A DNA stretch of 64,000 nucleotides from Tetraselmis striata. Lineage: Eukaryota; Chlorophyta; Chlorodendrophyceae; Chlorodendrales; Chlorodendraceae. Below are positions 50,017-62,249 of this stretch, piece after piece (within the stretch, counting starts at the first letter, position 1; each line of letters starts with the position of its first letter). The stretch spans positions 1 through 64,000 of the forward strand of contig VCJN01000049.1 of NCBI GenBank assembly GCA_006384855.1, read 5' to 3'. The notes beneath the pieces are model-generated. The model saw only the letters and a program-made list of their open reading frames with translations. It ran no database searches and was not told where the DNA came from. The position numbers and the translations under genes were made by a program.

Positions 50017-51424
50017 CTGCGTACCAGCAGCGGCGATTGTCGTACGCTATGGTGTCACATGCTAGAGGATGATGACACCTAGCGTTAGACAGGGCGATGC
50101 CTTGGGAGTATCCTAGCAGTAGGTACTAGAACCTACTGGAACCATCCAGAACGCTATAGCATTTGTTATAGCAATAGTATATAACTATTACAATAGTATG
50201 TACTATTGATGTTAGTTCTGTTTGTAGTGCGCTTTTGTGAAAGCCCTCATGTAATTAAATATAACTATTACAATAGTATATAACTATTACAATAATAGCT
50301 ATTATTAATATGTACAATAATAGTATATAATAACAATAGTATATTACAATAGTATATATATTTGCTATAGCAATAGTATGTAACTATTACAATAGTATAT
50401 AACTAATCGCCACATCCGCGAACGATGCCTTTATTGTGGTTAGCCGAGTACCTCGTTATGTCGTTCGCTTCGTATGCGGTTCGCTCAGTGTTCGAATTCT
50501 GGCGGCGGTGATGGTTATAAACCTCACTGCTATCTCCGCCTCGGGTTTCGGATATCTGTGTCCATGCCGGGTGCGCGGTTAGCGGTGCGGGGGCTTGGAA
50601 GGTAAGTGCCTTTGTACTTACCTGCTTACTTCACTCGCCTAATGTCCGAACGATATAACGTGAACTATCACGTTCGTTCGTTCGCCACATCCGCGAAAGA
50701 TATAACTATTACATCACTGTGCTGCGGACAGACGAAGGTGCTAGGAACCTGTCTGTAGTTAGTAGTGTGCTACTAAAATAGCGACGGGCCGCGGATTAGG
50801 ACCGCACATTTCGATTTTAGCATTTGTCTAGTAGTTACACGCAGCACAAGTGGCGGGAATTGGAATCAATACGCAGCGCACGGAATGATGGAAACCAGCG
50901 ACGATAAATAGTCCGGCAAAACCACCGCCGGGCCAGTCACCCAGGCTGTGTTTTGGCTTAGATCCGGAGCACATGTCCGTTGCAGTGCTGGCCGCGGCGG
51001 CGGCGGTGATGTCCTCCGCCATCGCCTCGTCCGCCATCGCCGCTGCGCCCTGCTTCGCGGCAGACTGCTCTCCCTCCATATAGTTGACGAAGAGTGACGA
51101 GAGGAGGATGACTTGTAGTGGTGCCTGGGTGAGCGTGAAGTGAGGATAGGTTCGGCTGGTGTGTGTGGTCTACCGCTCTATGCCCCGATGCGGCGACGTG
51201 TGATGGTACGAGCGAGTACGGTGCTATTCGCGGCGCTCCAACCCCCGGAACCGTCGCCATACGGCTTATTATCATTGGCGGGCGCCATCCAAACGTTATC
51301 CAATGAGATTTGGGGCACTTTGGGTAACCGCACTGCAGCCCCTTTTTGGGAAGTACCGCAGGCTGCAGTGCAGTAGCTTGATTGCATGCTGCAGTTTCTG
51401 CAGCTTGCAGTGCAGTAGATACTG
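50017..51424. other. AT-rich repeats, then a stretch without a recognised gene
   Basis: From about 50130 to 50420 the motif caatagtatataactatta recurs many times in irregular spacing. After 50420 there is no supported gene. An 83-codon minus frame at 50828-51079 is Ala-rich and lacks motifs. Confidence 0.5.
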
Positions 51425-51596
51425 ATGCAGCCCAACCTTGGTATATACAGTGCATGTCCGCGTCAAACTATGAATTTGTCGCTAATGAGACAGCGATGTG
51501 ACGACATATATACAAAGGCAACGATTCTGAAATTAGTAATGCGGTACGAGAGTATGGGGAAGAAGAGGGAGGGAGAGGCAAATATTATGATACTTG

Positions 51597-51950
51597 TTAT
51601 ACTTGCAGCAACCATTTCATCGATAAACAATCTTGCGCCGTTTCATTGCATGACATGTGAGGATCACAACTATCGGCTTTGTGTAAACTGCCTTTTATAA
51701 TGTTGTGGTAAACAACTGAGACGGCGGAATATGCAATATCTCGTCGTTCAATGTAAGAAAAATATTCTCTGTACATAGTATTCATGTCGTACAATACATC
51801 TATCAAGCGTTGTGTGCGATGAAGAATATGTCGGCCATTACTGTCATATGTGTTATACTTCCATCGTTTGCAACTGCCATTAAGTGCATGAATCAATGAT
51901 GACCTTTCGTGCAAATTCCCAACGTATAGACCATTAAACGTTCTAATCAT
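51597..51950 (-). CDS. Unrecognised AT-rich ORF, 117 aa
   Basis: ATG-initiated, TGCA-balanced protein-like composition with many Tyr, Asn, Ile and Arg residues (MIRTFNGLYVGNLHERSSLI). Its codon use is far more AT-rich than the host exons at 30-45 kb, pointing to a different origin. The frame is closed by a stop shortly upstream. No known domain is seen. Confidence 0.3.
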   Translation of the reverse strand: MIRTFNGLYVGNLHERSSLIHALNGSCKRWKYNTYDSNGRHILHRTQRLIDVLYDMNTMYREYFSYIERRDIAYSAVSVVYHNIIKGSLHKADSCDPHMSCNETAQDCLSMKWLLQV

Positions 51951-52266
51951 TTCATTGTGAACATCTATGTGGGACGATGTAGTGCAGCACGCTCAAGGGT
52001 GTCCAAGTAAGGTCTCAGGTGTATGCTTCAGTCAGAAGTGGAACCACATATTGTCCGCGCACATTTTGTATTTCCTCCGTCATGCAATCTTTGTAGACGT
52101 ACGCTGTTCCTGGCTCCACACGGCAAAACTGTCTAACATGGCTGCGCGTTCGACTGCAGCTCCTACACGTCCACAGATTTTAGGCTAAAGCCGTGCAGAT
52201 CGTGTGAGTTGATGCTACGTGGATTCAATGTGGTCATGACGGTGTGCCCGCAGCAGAGGCGGGGTA

Positions 52267-52566
52267 TCATATCTCTATATAGAGGCGCATAATAAAAATT
52301 CCCATGTGTAGTTCAGCAAAGTTTCTATGCCACAATGCATGTTTGGAAATCCGTGCACTTCCTAGGTAAACGACGCCATACTTAGTTTCCAGAAAGGTTG
52401 ATACCCCACGTGCAAACAGGTGAGGGCAAGGACTGGTGAGGAAATTTCGGTCGCGGTGTTCTATGTGCCAACGCGCAAAAAACTGTGAAGTGTTAAGCGC
52501 ACATAATAGCTGTTGGGGCTGTGAGCTACATAGAGGTATTTGAAATATATCGAAATAAATTATCAT
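52267..52566 (-). CDS. Unrecognised AT-rich ORF, 99 aa
   Basis: ATG start (an in-frame extension of ~20 codons upstream is also open) with plausible protein composition (SQFFARWHIEHRDRNFLTSP...). It has the same strand and composition as the 51597-51950 ORF 320 bp further on, so the two may be pieces of one decayed foreign or element gene. No family recognised. Confidence 0.3.
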   Translation of the reverse strand: MIIYFDIFQIPLCSSQPQQLLCALNTSQFFARWHIEHRDRNFLTSPCPHLFARGVSTFLETKYGVVYLGSARISKHALWHRNFAELHMGIFIMRLYIEI

Positions 52567-52600
52567 TTCAATGGATTGCAGTTGTTCGTCATAGAGAGGA

Positions 52601-53686
52601 TTAGGCAGGTATGAGTACCTTGCAAATCACTGTGGGCTGAGAAAGTGTTATTCAAATTTCTGTCAATGCATTATGTTGCTCGTAATGGAGTTTAAGGCAG
52701 GTATGAGTACCATGCGAAGCCACTCCTGGCTGACAATATGCAACACAACGACAACACACCAGTGCAAACTGCCCGTGCACTACCTAATGCATGACATCCG
52801 GGGGCACGACACCCAGATGTTGCGGCTTGTGTCCCGGATGGGGTCAAGAATGTCAAGAGAGTGCGTTACCGAATGGCACACAGCCGATGTTGACTTCTGA
52901 TTACAACAACGGCGTGCCTTTCCCAAGGGCACGAAACTAAAGACAAAGAACTTCTTCAAGGCAACCTCATGCCTACCTAACCCATAATCAGGGCACGAAG
53001 CTTACACATGCGAGGCTCATATGTTACACAGTTTTTCGAATTTCAATCGTCATGCATTTTCAGGTTTGCCATGAAGACAAAACAAATCTTCGGCATCCTG
53101 CCAGGTTGCTTTGCATAGCGTGCAGTTATGCGAGACTACGCATCTCCACGTCAAAACAACGATTCTCGAAATTTTGACGAGCAAAAACTTGACCATCGTG
53201 TAAGCATGCAAGGCAACGACGCAACGATGCCACGATACGCAAATGCAACGATGCCTGACAAGGCACGTCGATATCGACGTCACGCTGTATATCGCAGCCT
53301 CCTATGTATTCGCAAGTCGCAAGCGGGCGGGTTGCCATCGTACGTATCGTGCGTCGTGAGCGTAGCTGTGAGCGAGTTAGCATCGTGAGCATCGTGCCTC
53401 GCGAGCGATGTGAGCGATTGAGTATCGTGAGCGGGCATCACGAGCGGCAGCGTGAGCGGGGATCGTGGGCAGCGTCAATGGGTGGCGCATTGGCATCTTA
53501 ACTCCTCGCCCGGCTTTCGCTTTTCGAAACCGAGACACTTCTAATAACCGTCTGCGCCACTGCTTCTTGGCGCATCGCGATGCTAGCACCACCACTCGTT
53601 TAATTGTACCAATCCCGCCAGCCAGTCACATCGCCACATCTAGGCAAGATCAGCGTCCCAAACATTCACAATCATAGTTCAGCGGG
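52601..53686. other. Stretch without a recognised gene
   Basis: The phrase aggcaggtatgagtacc occurs twice (about 52604 and 52695). From 53340 to 53470 there is a degenerate cluster of gagcgatgtgagcga-like motifs. Open frames are short and featureless. Confidence 0.4.
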
Positions 53687-54105
53687 TTCTCATTTAGAAT
53701 ACATCGCGAGTTCACTACGCCATACCCTGCCCACCATGAACAATAACCTTGCATCCTGGAACACCACCACCATTCCTTTCATCGTTTCAATCAATCGCCC
53801 GCCAGTCAATCGCATCGCCACATGTAGGCCATATAAAAAACTCGATATTTCACAATTGCCGTTAAACCGAGAATTCTCATTTAGAATACATCGCGAGTTC
53901 ACTACGCCATACCCTGCCCACCATGAACAATAACCTTGCATCCTGGAACACCACCACCATTCCTTTCATCGTTTCAATCAATCACCCGCCAGTCAATCGC
54001 ATCGCCACATGTAGGCCATATAAAAAACTCGATATTTCACAATTGCCGTTAAACATCAGTCTCTCAGGTTAGATAATGCATTGCGAACTTACGCCATACC
54101 CAACC
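53687..54105. repeat. 187-bp tandem repeat, two copies plus a diverged partial
   Basis: The block from ttctcatttagaatacatcg recurs at 53687 and 53874, nearly identical over 187 bp. A third, diverged start appears near 54061. Confidence 0.9.
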
Positions 54106-54550
54106 TACCGTACTCCAACCCTACCTCTTCAATCGTACGTGCTTTGCGTTGTAGCGCAACGGCAAATCGCGGATACTTCGCACCCCAATTTCTACAAGTA
54201 TTCCCATGTCCATACATGAAATTGTGGTCATACTACGAGGATCTCAAAAGGACCACTGCCCATCTCGCTTTTTCGTCGTGGCCCACTCAACTCTTACGGG
54301 GACACACGTTTATATGCACTTTCCATTAAAGTTCTGCCAGTTGGCGCGAGCGTACGAGCCGCACCGGGTTCCGGGATTTCTTAGTACTTCATGTAATGTC
54401 AAGCAACCATGCTATCATCGTTCTAACAATTCGTTTCGTCAACCCAAGCCCGCGTTCTCGTCAAAAGCCCGGCCATGTCGCGCCCGCCCCGTCATCTAGA
54501 GATGATCTCCCTAGAAAGTGTCGGCAACTCCAGAGCATAGCATGCAATAG

Positions 54551-54891
54551 TGTAAGGGTATGTTCCCCAACCCTACCTATGCATGCACCTATACCCGTAC
54601 CACTGTTACATATATCATTTGCGTAATACTTGTAAACCATCCTCGATATCTTTACGACTATATTCGTATGCTTGCATGCGCCCAGAGCCCGAGGGTAATA
54701 ACCGCGGCCCACATATGTAATACTACATATGTTGCCATCTGAATGCCGCTGCCCGGTCATCCGTGACCACTGGCCCGATCTGCCGCGACCTGCCAGTTAT
54801 GAGCCGGCGGCCAACCGGCACGAAACCAGAATCCGTCTGCTCAAACCACTTGTCCTTGTCACAATACTGCACCGCACAACTGTACCTTACA
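54551..54891 (+). repeat. Left LTR of the gypsy fossil
   Basis: It pairs with 58215-58544 over its whole length. Shared phrases include ccccaaccctacctatgcat and gagccggcggccaaccggca. Confidence 0.85.
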
Positions 54892-57800
54892 TTGGCTTCG
54901 CCGAGCTTTGGTTCGAACCCCTGACGGCAGCCCTCCCTACTTCCGCCGCATGCCGCTGACCACCCGCCGCAACCCCGCGACTCATCGGCTCCTTCTTCGT
55001 CTACATCCACCGTGACCCTCTCATGCCCAGTAAGGCCAACGCCGAGCTTGTACAGCTCATCCGCCGGACGTTCGACGTCATCCCGGGCGAGCAGCGCTAC
55101 TCGTAGTACACCATGGTCGGCATCATCCTTGCCGCTATCCCCGACTCGGTTGTCAACGCCCTCGAGGCTGCCGCCCGCCGCACCAACGAGCAGCTCGTAC
55201 CTACGAGACTGTCATGGGCCACCTCGAGGCCGTCGACATCGAACACAACGGTGGCAATAAGCGCCCAAGCCCTGCCGATCCCAATACCGACCCGCCCAAC
55301 AAGTACATCCGTCCCGGCGCTGGCCCATCTCATATGGCCACTCCCCCCCCCCCCCCCCCCCCCCCCGCCCCTGCCCCCCGCCCCCCCCCCCCCTTCCCAA
55401 CCCCCCGACTGTCCCCTTTGCTCCCACTGTCCCGTCCGGGTATGACCGCTACAAAGGTCCCTGCGACCACATGCCGACATGTTATTGCATATACTCGTTG
55501 GAGCTGCCATTTACTTTGCCCTTGACCTTGTTTTAGGATGCCACCAACCTAGGATTATATAAGATTCCGACACACAGAAAACTTCGTTTAAATGTCAATT
55601 CGGTCAATTTGTTTTTTTGTTTTAGGTCATGCCATCTGGCCTTACGAATGCCCCATCTGACTTTCACGTTGGATGAGCCACGTTTTATACAACCGCACAA
55701 AACACGTTTATCCTTGTCTATATCGACGATGTACGGATCTTCAACAATTCCCTCGACGGCCATTTACGACATTTAGACACCACGCTAAGCATCTTAGCTG
55801 CACATGACATCCGACTTCCCTTGTCTAAGTGTTTTTTTTCTGCCCGAATCGAACTCGAATACTTAGGTCATATGGTTAGCAGCTACAGCTCCCGTTCCCT
55901 TTGACAATCAAACTAAGGTTGTTAGAGACTGGGCCCCGCGCGCCCCGCACGGTTCAACAAATACAACATGTTTACGGACTTCTGCAACATCTACGCACGG
56001 TATGTACACAAATATCTCCCATATGGCTGCCCCACTTTATGACATATGCCAGAAAACCACAAAAGTTTATATGGAGTGAGCGTGAACATGTTGCGTTCAG
56101 TGCTCTTAAACAAGCCCTCTGCTCCGGCCCGGTGCTCATGTCCCCACGAGCCGGCCCTGACTCCGAATTTGTTATATTCACCGATGTATCCAAATACGCC
56201 CTTGGCGCTTTACTTCTGCGAAGAGACTGTGATAACCACCTTCGCCCGTTTGCCTATTGAAGGCAAGGGGCTTCAGGAAACCCACACCCGATATCCCACT
56301 TATGATCAAGAGCTACTTGGTCTTGTTTGTGCGCTAAAAGGATGGCGCTGCTACATAGAAGTTAGTTCAAAAATCAAAGTTATTACTGATCGTGCCACTC
56401 TTCGACACCTCCCTACCCAATAACCAAGGTTAGGCCACCGCCACACACAGAGGTTCCACACAGTTTCCCGATACTTGGCCACATACCCCGCGCTAGTGAA
56501 CCAGTGCTTGAAATTCTGTACCGCAAAGGCTTTCAGAATGAGGGCAATGCCCTGTCTCGTCGCCCCGATATGTGCTATGACCTATCAACGCTAGACAAAC
56601 CATTACTCGACGAAACCCTCGAACACATGCAGAATTTCTTATTCACCATGTACCACTTACAAGTGAACCGTGCCCTCGTTGCCCGCATTAAATCTGATTA
56701 CAAATTCGACCCCACTTATGCGGGATCCCGCTTGCCTAATGGAGTTCGATTTGATTCTACTGATAAGCTTTATTGGATGGCCGATAAAATCTGCCTCCCC
56801 GCTTTCGACGCTAAACTATTACATCTGATTATTGGCGAATTTTATGATGGCGCCGATCGCCCCGATTTCGAACGCGCACTCCTCAATATTTCGCGCACCT
56901 TTTGGTGGCCACGCATGCGCAATAGTTATTGTTCGCCGTTACTGCTAAATTTGCCCGACTTGCCAATGCATTATTAAGAACTCGATACAAAAACCGATAG
57001 GCTCTCCGTCACCACTGCCTAAAGGTTCCCGCCCCTGGGAAATAGTTTCGATGGATTTTACAACCGGCTTGCCTCTACAAACTGGCTTCGATACAATTGC
57101 CATTGTAATTTCACTAAGCAGGCCCATTTTATCCCATGTAGTATTCACATTGACGCTCCTCAACTCGATTATTTATTGACAACATTTTCCGACACCATGA
57201 ATTATGTCGTATAATTATTTCCGATTGCGATCCCCACTTCACGTTTGCGTTTTGGGAGAAATTGTTCCGCTCCCTTGATACCAAATTGAATATAAGCTCG
57301 TCGTTACACGCCGAGACCGACGGCCAAACTGAACGCACGCACCGTACTATTAATCAGTTTCTGCCTCTTTTGTGCACCAAAACCATGACGACTGGCTCAA
57401 AACATGTCTCTTGCTGAGTTTGCCTACAACAATAATTACCATTCCGCTATAGAACGCTCGCCCTTTGAGGCTCGGTGTGGCATGTGGGCCGTTGTTCTTG
57501 ATGTCTAATTATCCCAACCCTTGGATTATAATGACCATGTCAACATTGTCTAACAAATGCGTAACACCCATGCCATGATATCCGAAGATTTAAAGCCCGC
57601 TGATGCATACCAAATTGCTTCGGCTAATCGCCGCTCCCGGCCTGAGGAATTTATCGAGGGTGGTAATTTTGGCTGCTCACCGATAATTCATCATTACGCA
57701 ACCAACATGTTCGCTCACTCCGCCAGCGATTCCTCGGCCCGTTTCCGATCGTCCAAAAATTTCTAACCAGGCATACCGCATTTGATTGCCCCCGACCATG

Positions 57801-58214
57801 GAGTGTCACCCTGTGTTTCACATTTCTTAGTTACGCCGCTGCTATTCGCATAATACCCCCCCCCCCCCTCCCCGGATGGTGTCCCTGGTCGACTTATCCC
57901 CCCTCCCCACAAAATGAATTCATTGTTGAGAACATTCTTGATCACAGAATTAAACATGATACCGATCAATATGCTCGTGGCCCCGCCCTTGTATTCCTTG
58001 TGCAAATTGTTAGGCTATGACTCTTCGCAAAACTCTTGGGAGCCCTATTGCAACCTCAAAAGGGTTGATACGCGCATTGTCTATGCCCGACGCACACCCG
58101 CCTTGTCTGCTTTGTTTTGCCGCCCACACAACCGTGAAGTTGCCCGAAAATACTCTACCCGAATTCCCCTCAACCCTTGAGATCCCTGCCTTGATTTTCT
58201 GCGAGGGATTGGAA

Positions 58215-58544
58215 TGTTAGGATCTATTCCCCAACCCTACCTATGCATGCACATATACCCGTACCACTGTTGCATATATCATTTGCGTAATACTTGTAAA
58301 CCATCCTCGATATCTTTACGCCTATACTCGTATGCTTGCATGCGCCCAGAGCCCGAGGGTAATCCCCGCGGCCCACATCTGTTATACTACATATGGTGCC
58401 ATCTGACTGCTACTGCCCGGTCATCCTGATCTCTGCCACGACCTGCCAGTTATGAGCCGGCGGCCAACCGGCATGAAACCATAATCCATCTGCTCAAACC
58501 ACTAATCCTTGTCTCAATACTGCACCGCACAACTGCACCTTACG
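58215..58544 (+). repeat. Right LTR of the gypsy fossil
   Basis: Preceded directly by a purine-rich tract and followed by AATAG, the second copy of the target duplication. Confidence 0.85.
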
Positions 58545-58549
58545 AATAG

Positions 58550-59393
58550 CCTATTATAGTGCCGGGATTGACAACGTTAGTCTTTCGGTGAGTATTCGGA
58601 ATTCCATTTGCCGTTATGCGGTAACCGCACCCGCATCGGCGTAACGCCAAACCCCCACGTGTACGAACACAATATTATGGTACCTTAAATTGTTGCTCGA
58701 ATGATGTTTGATAATAGGCGGATTGCAATGAGTGTGGCGCGGGCATTTGTACTTTTACAACACCTGTAAACGGCCGTATATATATAGAACAAATAGGTAC
58801 CCCGTATCTCATATGCGACCTGTAGCTCCGAATCCATGTACGGATAGCTTTAAATTATTACGCGCCCAAATAAAATATGTAATCAAATGCATCAGCATCA
58901 TGTCGTATAGTTTACTACTAGGAGGTGGGGTTTCCTCTCCCCTTGTCTACTTGGAAGGCGCGGTACGGCACCAATATGTCCACGAGGCGTGCCCGTACCG
59001 CCCGAGGAGCTGCATCGACCCAGTAGCACCTGGGCAGTGCCATCGTCCGTCCGAAGTTGCCGTACGCCCGTACGGCACCACCCCGCGTGCGGGCCATCCC
59101 GGGTATACCGCGGCTCCCGCGTGCTGCCGTCGTGTGCTTAAACTCTCCTGGGGCTTGCCTATTCCCATCTTCCTTTGTCGTGGGGCACCCACCATGGGGT
59201 CGCGCCGCGACATAGCTGACTCATGCCTTCGTGAATTGCAAGGTTTTTGGTGTACAAGCCACTCAGAGTTGATGCCCCGTGCCCAGCTCGAGGACATGTC
59301 TCGGTCGCCGGGAAGCGGTCGGCGACTTTCCATAGGGCACCGTGCGCATGCTCCTCTACACGGATAACCGACACGGACAATTGTTTGACTGAT

Positions 59394-59424
<31 letters not shown>

Positions 59425-59580
59425 CGGTCTTCACGCCTCGCGACACAAGACCCCCCCCCATGTCGCCGGTGTTTGGCTCGCCGGCGAAGACGACCGCCAT
59501 TTCCGGCGGGCAGATACGATCCATGCGCCGGGAATATCTGCGGCTCCGCGCCACAACCGGGCTGCCCCTCGCAGCCCCAT
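58550..59580. other. Stretch without a recognised gene; ~30-base poly-G
   Basis: A 211-codon plus frame (58732-59367, GTG start) is open but shows no motif, and part of its composition follows the GC-rich repeat beginning further on. The G homopolymer lies at about 59396-59424. Confidence 0.4.
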
Positions 59581-59589
59581 GCACGCAGC

Positions 59590-60660
59590 TGGTCGCCGCA
59601 AACTAGACACCACTGTATGCCGCCCCCGGCAATCTACCACCCAGTCGGTTGGCGACATCGGGCCGCGACAGTAAGCAGCTGGTCGGCACCACCATGCCGC
59701 ATGCGCACGGTATGCCAAGGTCGCCTCCGCGGCCCGGGCGTGCAGCTGGTCGGCGCCATCGGGCCATTGCACCATGTCCCACGATTGCTTCCGCCGGCCA
59801 AGCAAGCCGTTTGTCGGCGCGCCACCAAGCAGAAAACGCGCCATGCGTTCCGGTCGCTTCCACGGCCCGGGCACGCACCTAATCGGCGCCGACGGGCCGC
59901 CACTGCACCCTGTGCCACGGATGCTTCCGCCGCCCGAGCACGCAAATGGTCGGCGCCAATGGGCCTTCACCGCACCGTGTGCCCCGGTCGCTTCCGCGGC
60001 CCATGCATGCAGCTCGTCGGCGCCATCAGGCCGCCACTGCACCGTGTGCCACGATTGCTTCCGCCGCCAGAGCACACATATGGTCGGCGCCATCGGGCCG
60101 CCACTGCACCATGTGCCCCGGTCGCTTCCCCAGCCGGGGCACGCAATTGGTCGGCGCCAATGGGCCGCCGTTGTACCCTGTGCCATGGTCGCTTCCGCAG
60201 CCCGGGCACGCAAGTGGCCGGCGCCATCATGCCGCCACTAGACCATATGCCCCGGTCGGTTTCGAAGCCCGGATACGCGATTGGCTGGCGCCATTAGACC
60301 GCCACTACACACCGTGCCCCGGCGGAAACCGCGGCCCGGGCACGCAGTTGGTCGGCGCAAACTGATGGCCGCCGCTGCACGTTTAGCCCATGTTGCTTTC
60401 GTATCCCGGGCACGCAGTTGGTCGACGCCATCATGCCACCACTGCATCATATGCCCCGGCGAGTCGCTTCCGCGGCCGTGCACGCAGCTGACCGACACAA
60501 ACTGGCCGCCGCTACACGTTGTGCCTCGGTTTCTTTCGCAGCCCGGACACGCAGTTGGTCGGCGCCGACGGGCCGCCATTGTACCGTGTGCCCCAGTTGC
60601 TTCCGCGACCATGGCACGCAGCTAGTCAGGGCCAACGGCGGGCCGCCGCTGCAATGGTCT
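59590..60660. repeat. 67-bp minisatellite, ~15 units
   Basis: Units marked by ggtcggcgcca start at 59681, 59748, 59812, 59881, 59948, 60015, 60082, 60149, 60216, 60283, 60350, 60420, 60490, 60557 and 60624. Spacing is almost always 67 bp. More diverged units precede. 67 is not a multiple of three, so each strand reads all three phases in turn and long Cys/His/Arg-rich frames open on both strands. I regard these as repeat artefacts. Confidence 0.95.
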
Positions 60661-60925
60661 TAATGAAATTTCGAGAATTTTTTTTTGGCATGTTATTAGT
60701 TGTAGGAGTGTGAATTTGCATTTGCATTTGATTTCTTCTGATATGAAGTAACTTGACAGTTGAATCAGCGATGCGTCGATTTTTTAGAAAATTTTAAAGG
60801 AACGGGTTCTATATCACTGGCCTACAGTTCCATGAATTGCATTGCCAGCGCTTTGAAGTAGCGACTAGGAACTCGCGTGTGGCTTGCATAGAAGTCATCA
60901 GGCGCAGCGTTTCGAGCGGCGGCTC

Positions 60926-61255
60926 CACCGGATTATAGTACTTAGTAGTACATGGCAGTAGATAAGCGCTTGTGACGACTAGCGAGTACCATAATCCTTA
61001 CCAGTGGCGAGTAGCGAGTACGAGTATCGGGCTCCACCAGATTATAGTACTTAGTAGCACATGTCAGCAGATAAGCGCTTGTGACGACTAGCGAGTACCA
61101 TTTTTTTCCATTACAAGCAGCGAGTAGCGAGTACCAGTACCAGTACATCCCAACCGTGAGATCGTAATCGGACGGCGGTGTAATTAAGAACCATGGGCGG
61201 GCGGGCGGGCGGGTGGATTATAGTACTTAGTAGTACATGCCAGTTGATAAGCGCT
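60926..61255. repeat. ~98-bp repeat, two tandem copies and one displaced partial
   Basis: The phrase gattatagtacttagtag recurs near 60933, 61031 and 61214, followed each time by acatg.cag and gataagcgctt. Confidence 0.85.
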
Positions 61256-61259
61256 TCTG

Positions 61260-62229
61260 TCATGCACCTATAGGCCCGATCCGCTGCACAATACGGGTAC
61301 CCGTACGGCAATAAAGCTCACCGCCGAAAAATCGACGCTTCGCTGGATAAATTGTCACTGCTGTAATATAATTTTTCAGCATGCTGCTCCGTGCTCAGAG
61401 TGCCGTTGGTATCGGCTCTGATATCTGCTTCAATCATGATGATGATGATTGTCACTGTTGAACTACACGTGAGCCTCATGATAGATATGTGGTGGAGCAA
61501 GGCACCCCGTTCTTTGAAGTTGGCATTCTGAATATGCCACTTCCGTTTTGGTACTCGATCTCCCAACCCAATATCTTGGGTGCTGATATGATTCAATGAT
61601 GGTCTGCCATTGCACTGGAGGACTGCTCCACATGCCCCAGCTAAGTTCCCAAACCTTAAAACTGCCCATGAGCACTCTGAGTTTGTAGATGAATATGTCG
61701 ATGATATGTTGGCGGCTGGTTGGTTTAGTATGTAAACTAATAATAAAACTTGAATAGTCAGCCCACTCGGTGCAGTCCCGAAACATCATCCAGAGAGGTA
61801 CATACTTTTTATTTATATTATATATGCGGCAAGTCTACGACGAGTATAGCCGTCTGTTCTAGCGCCTTTTCGGATATGGGCTTCATTCTTTATTCGAGTA
61901 CACAGGTACGTGTGCCGACGCGCGAAACTAAGAACCCAAGCTACAAGAACATGCCATTCCCGATTGAGCTTGTATACAGGCAAATCCGCAACGAATATAG
62001 CACGGAATTATTTCGATTTCTACGGCACCTCCCTTTGGATAGAACATTTGGTTCTTACTACATCGCGTCGCGTCGGCACCCGTCGTGTACCAGTACCGCC
62101 AGGGCTTTCACTAGCTGGATCGCTGCCTTCGTAGAGACGCCGTGGAGACTAATAAACGGCCGTCGTAGAGACGCTGCAAGGGTTCATTTCACTGGTGCCA
62201 GTCCTGTCCCGGGAGCGGGGAAAAAACAG
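61260..62229. other. Stretch without a recognised gene; possible solo-LTR region
   Basis: A 161-codon frame (61750-62235) runs up to the primer-site-like sequence at 62230 and shows no motif. If 62230 is a true primer-binding site, an LTR would end at about 62228, but its left edge cannot be set from this window. Confidence 0.35.
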
Positions 62230-62245
62230 TGGTGACCCCGACCGG
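62230..62245 (+). other. tRNA primer-binding-site-like sequence of an LTR element remnant
   Basis: TGGTGACCCCGACCGG is complementary to a well-formed tRNA 3' end: CCA, discriminator A, 7-bp acceptor CGGGGTC and T-stem CCGGT. It directly follows ...aaaaaacag, a plausible LTR edge. No coding region of an LTR element follows. Confidence 0.4.
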
Positions 62246-62249
62246 GAGC

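Larger units (their letters stand above)
54551..58544 (+). mobile_element. Ty3/gypsy LTR retrotransposon fossil, full outline
   Basis: LTRs of about 341 bp (54551-54891) and 330 bp (58215-58544) begin with TG. The left ends in CA; the right end has drifted. The 5-bp target duplication AATAG lies at 54546-54550 and 58545-58549. A tgg-starting primer-site candidate follows the left LTR, and a purine tract (gcgagggattggaa) precedes the right LTR. The interior keeps the order gag-like region, reverse transcriptase (YIDDV, then EYLGHMVSS), RNase H (ALGALLLRRD) and integrase. The coding part is badly decayed, with many breaks, and the LTRs differ at roughly one position in fifteen to twenty. It is an old, inactive copy. 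Confidence 0.85.

Noticed and set aside
54892-54930. tRNA gene suggested by ggttcgaaccc
   Set aside because: No cloverleaf can be drawn around it; it directly follows the gypsy LTR and is at most a primer-site relic.
59431-60365. Cys/His/Arg-rich ORFs of 260-275 codons on both strands, looking like zinc-finger arrays
   Set aside because: They follow the 67-bp minisatellite through shifting phases; Cys/His spacing is not that of a finger and both strands give equivalent frames.
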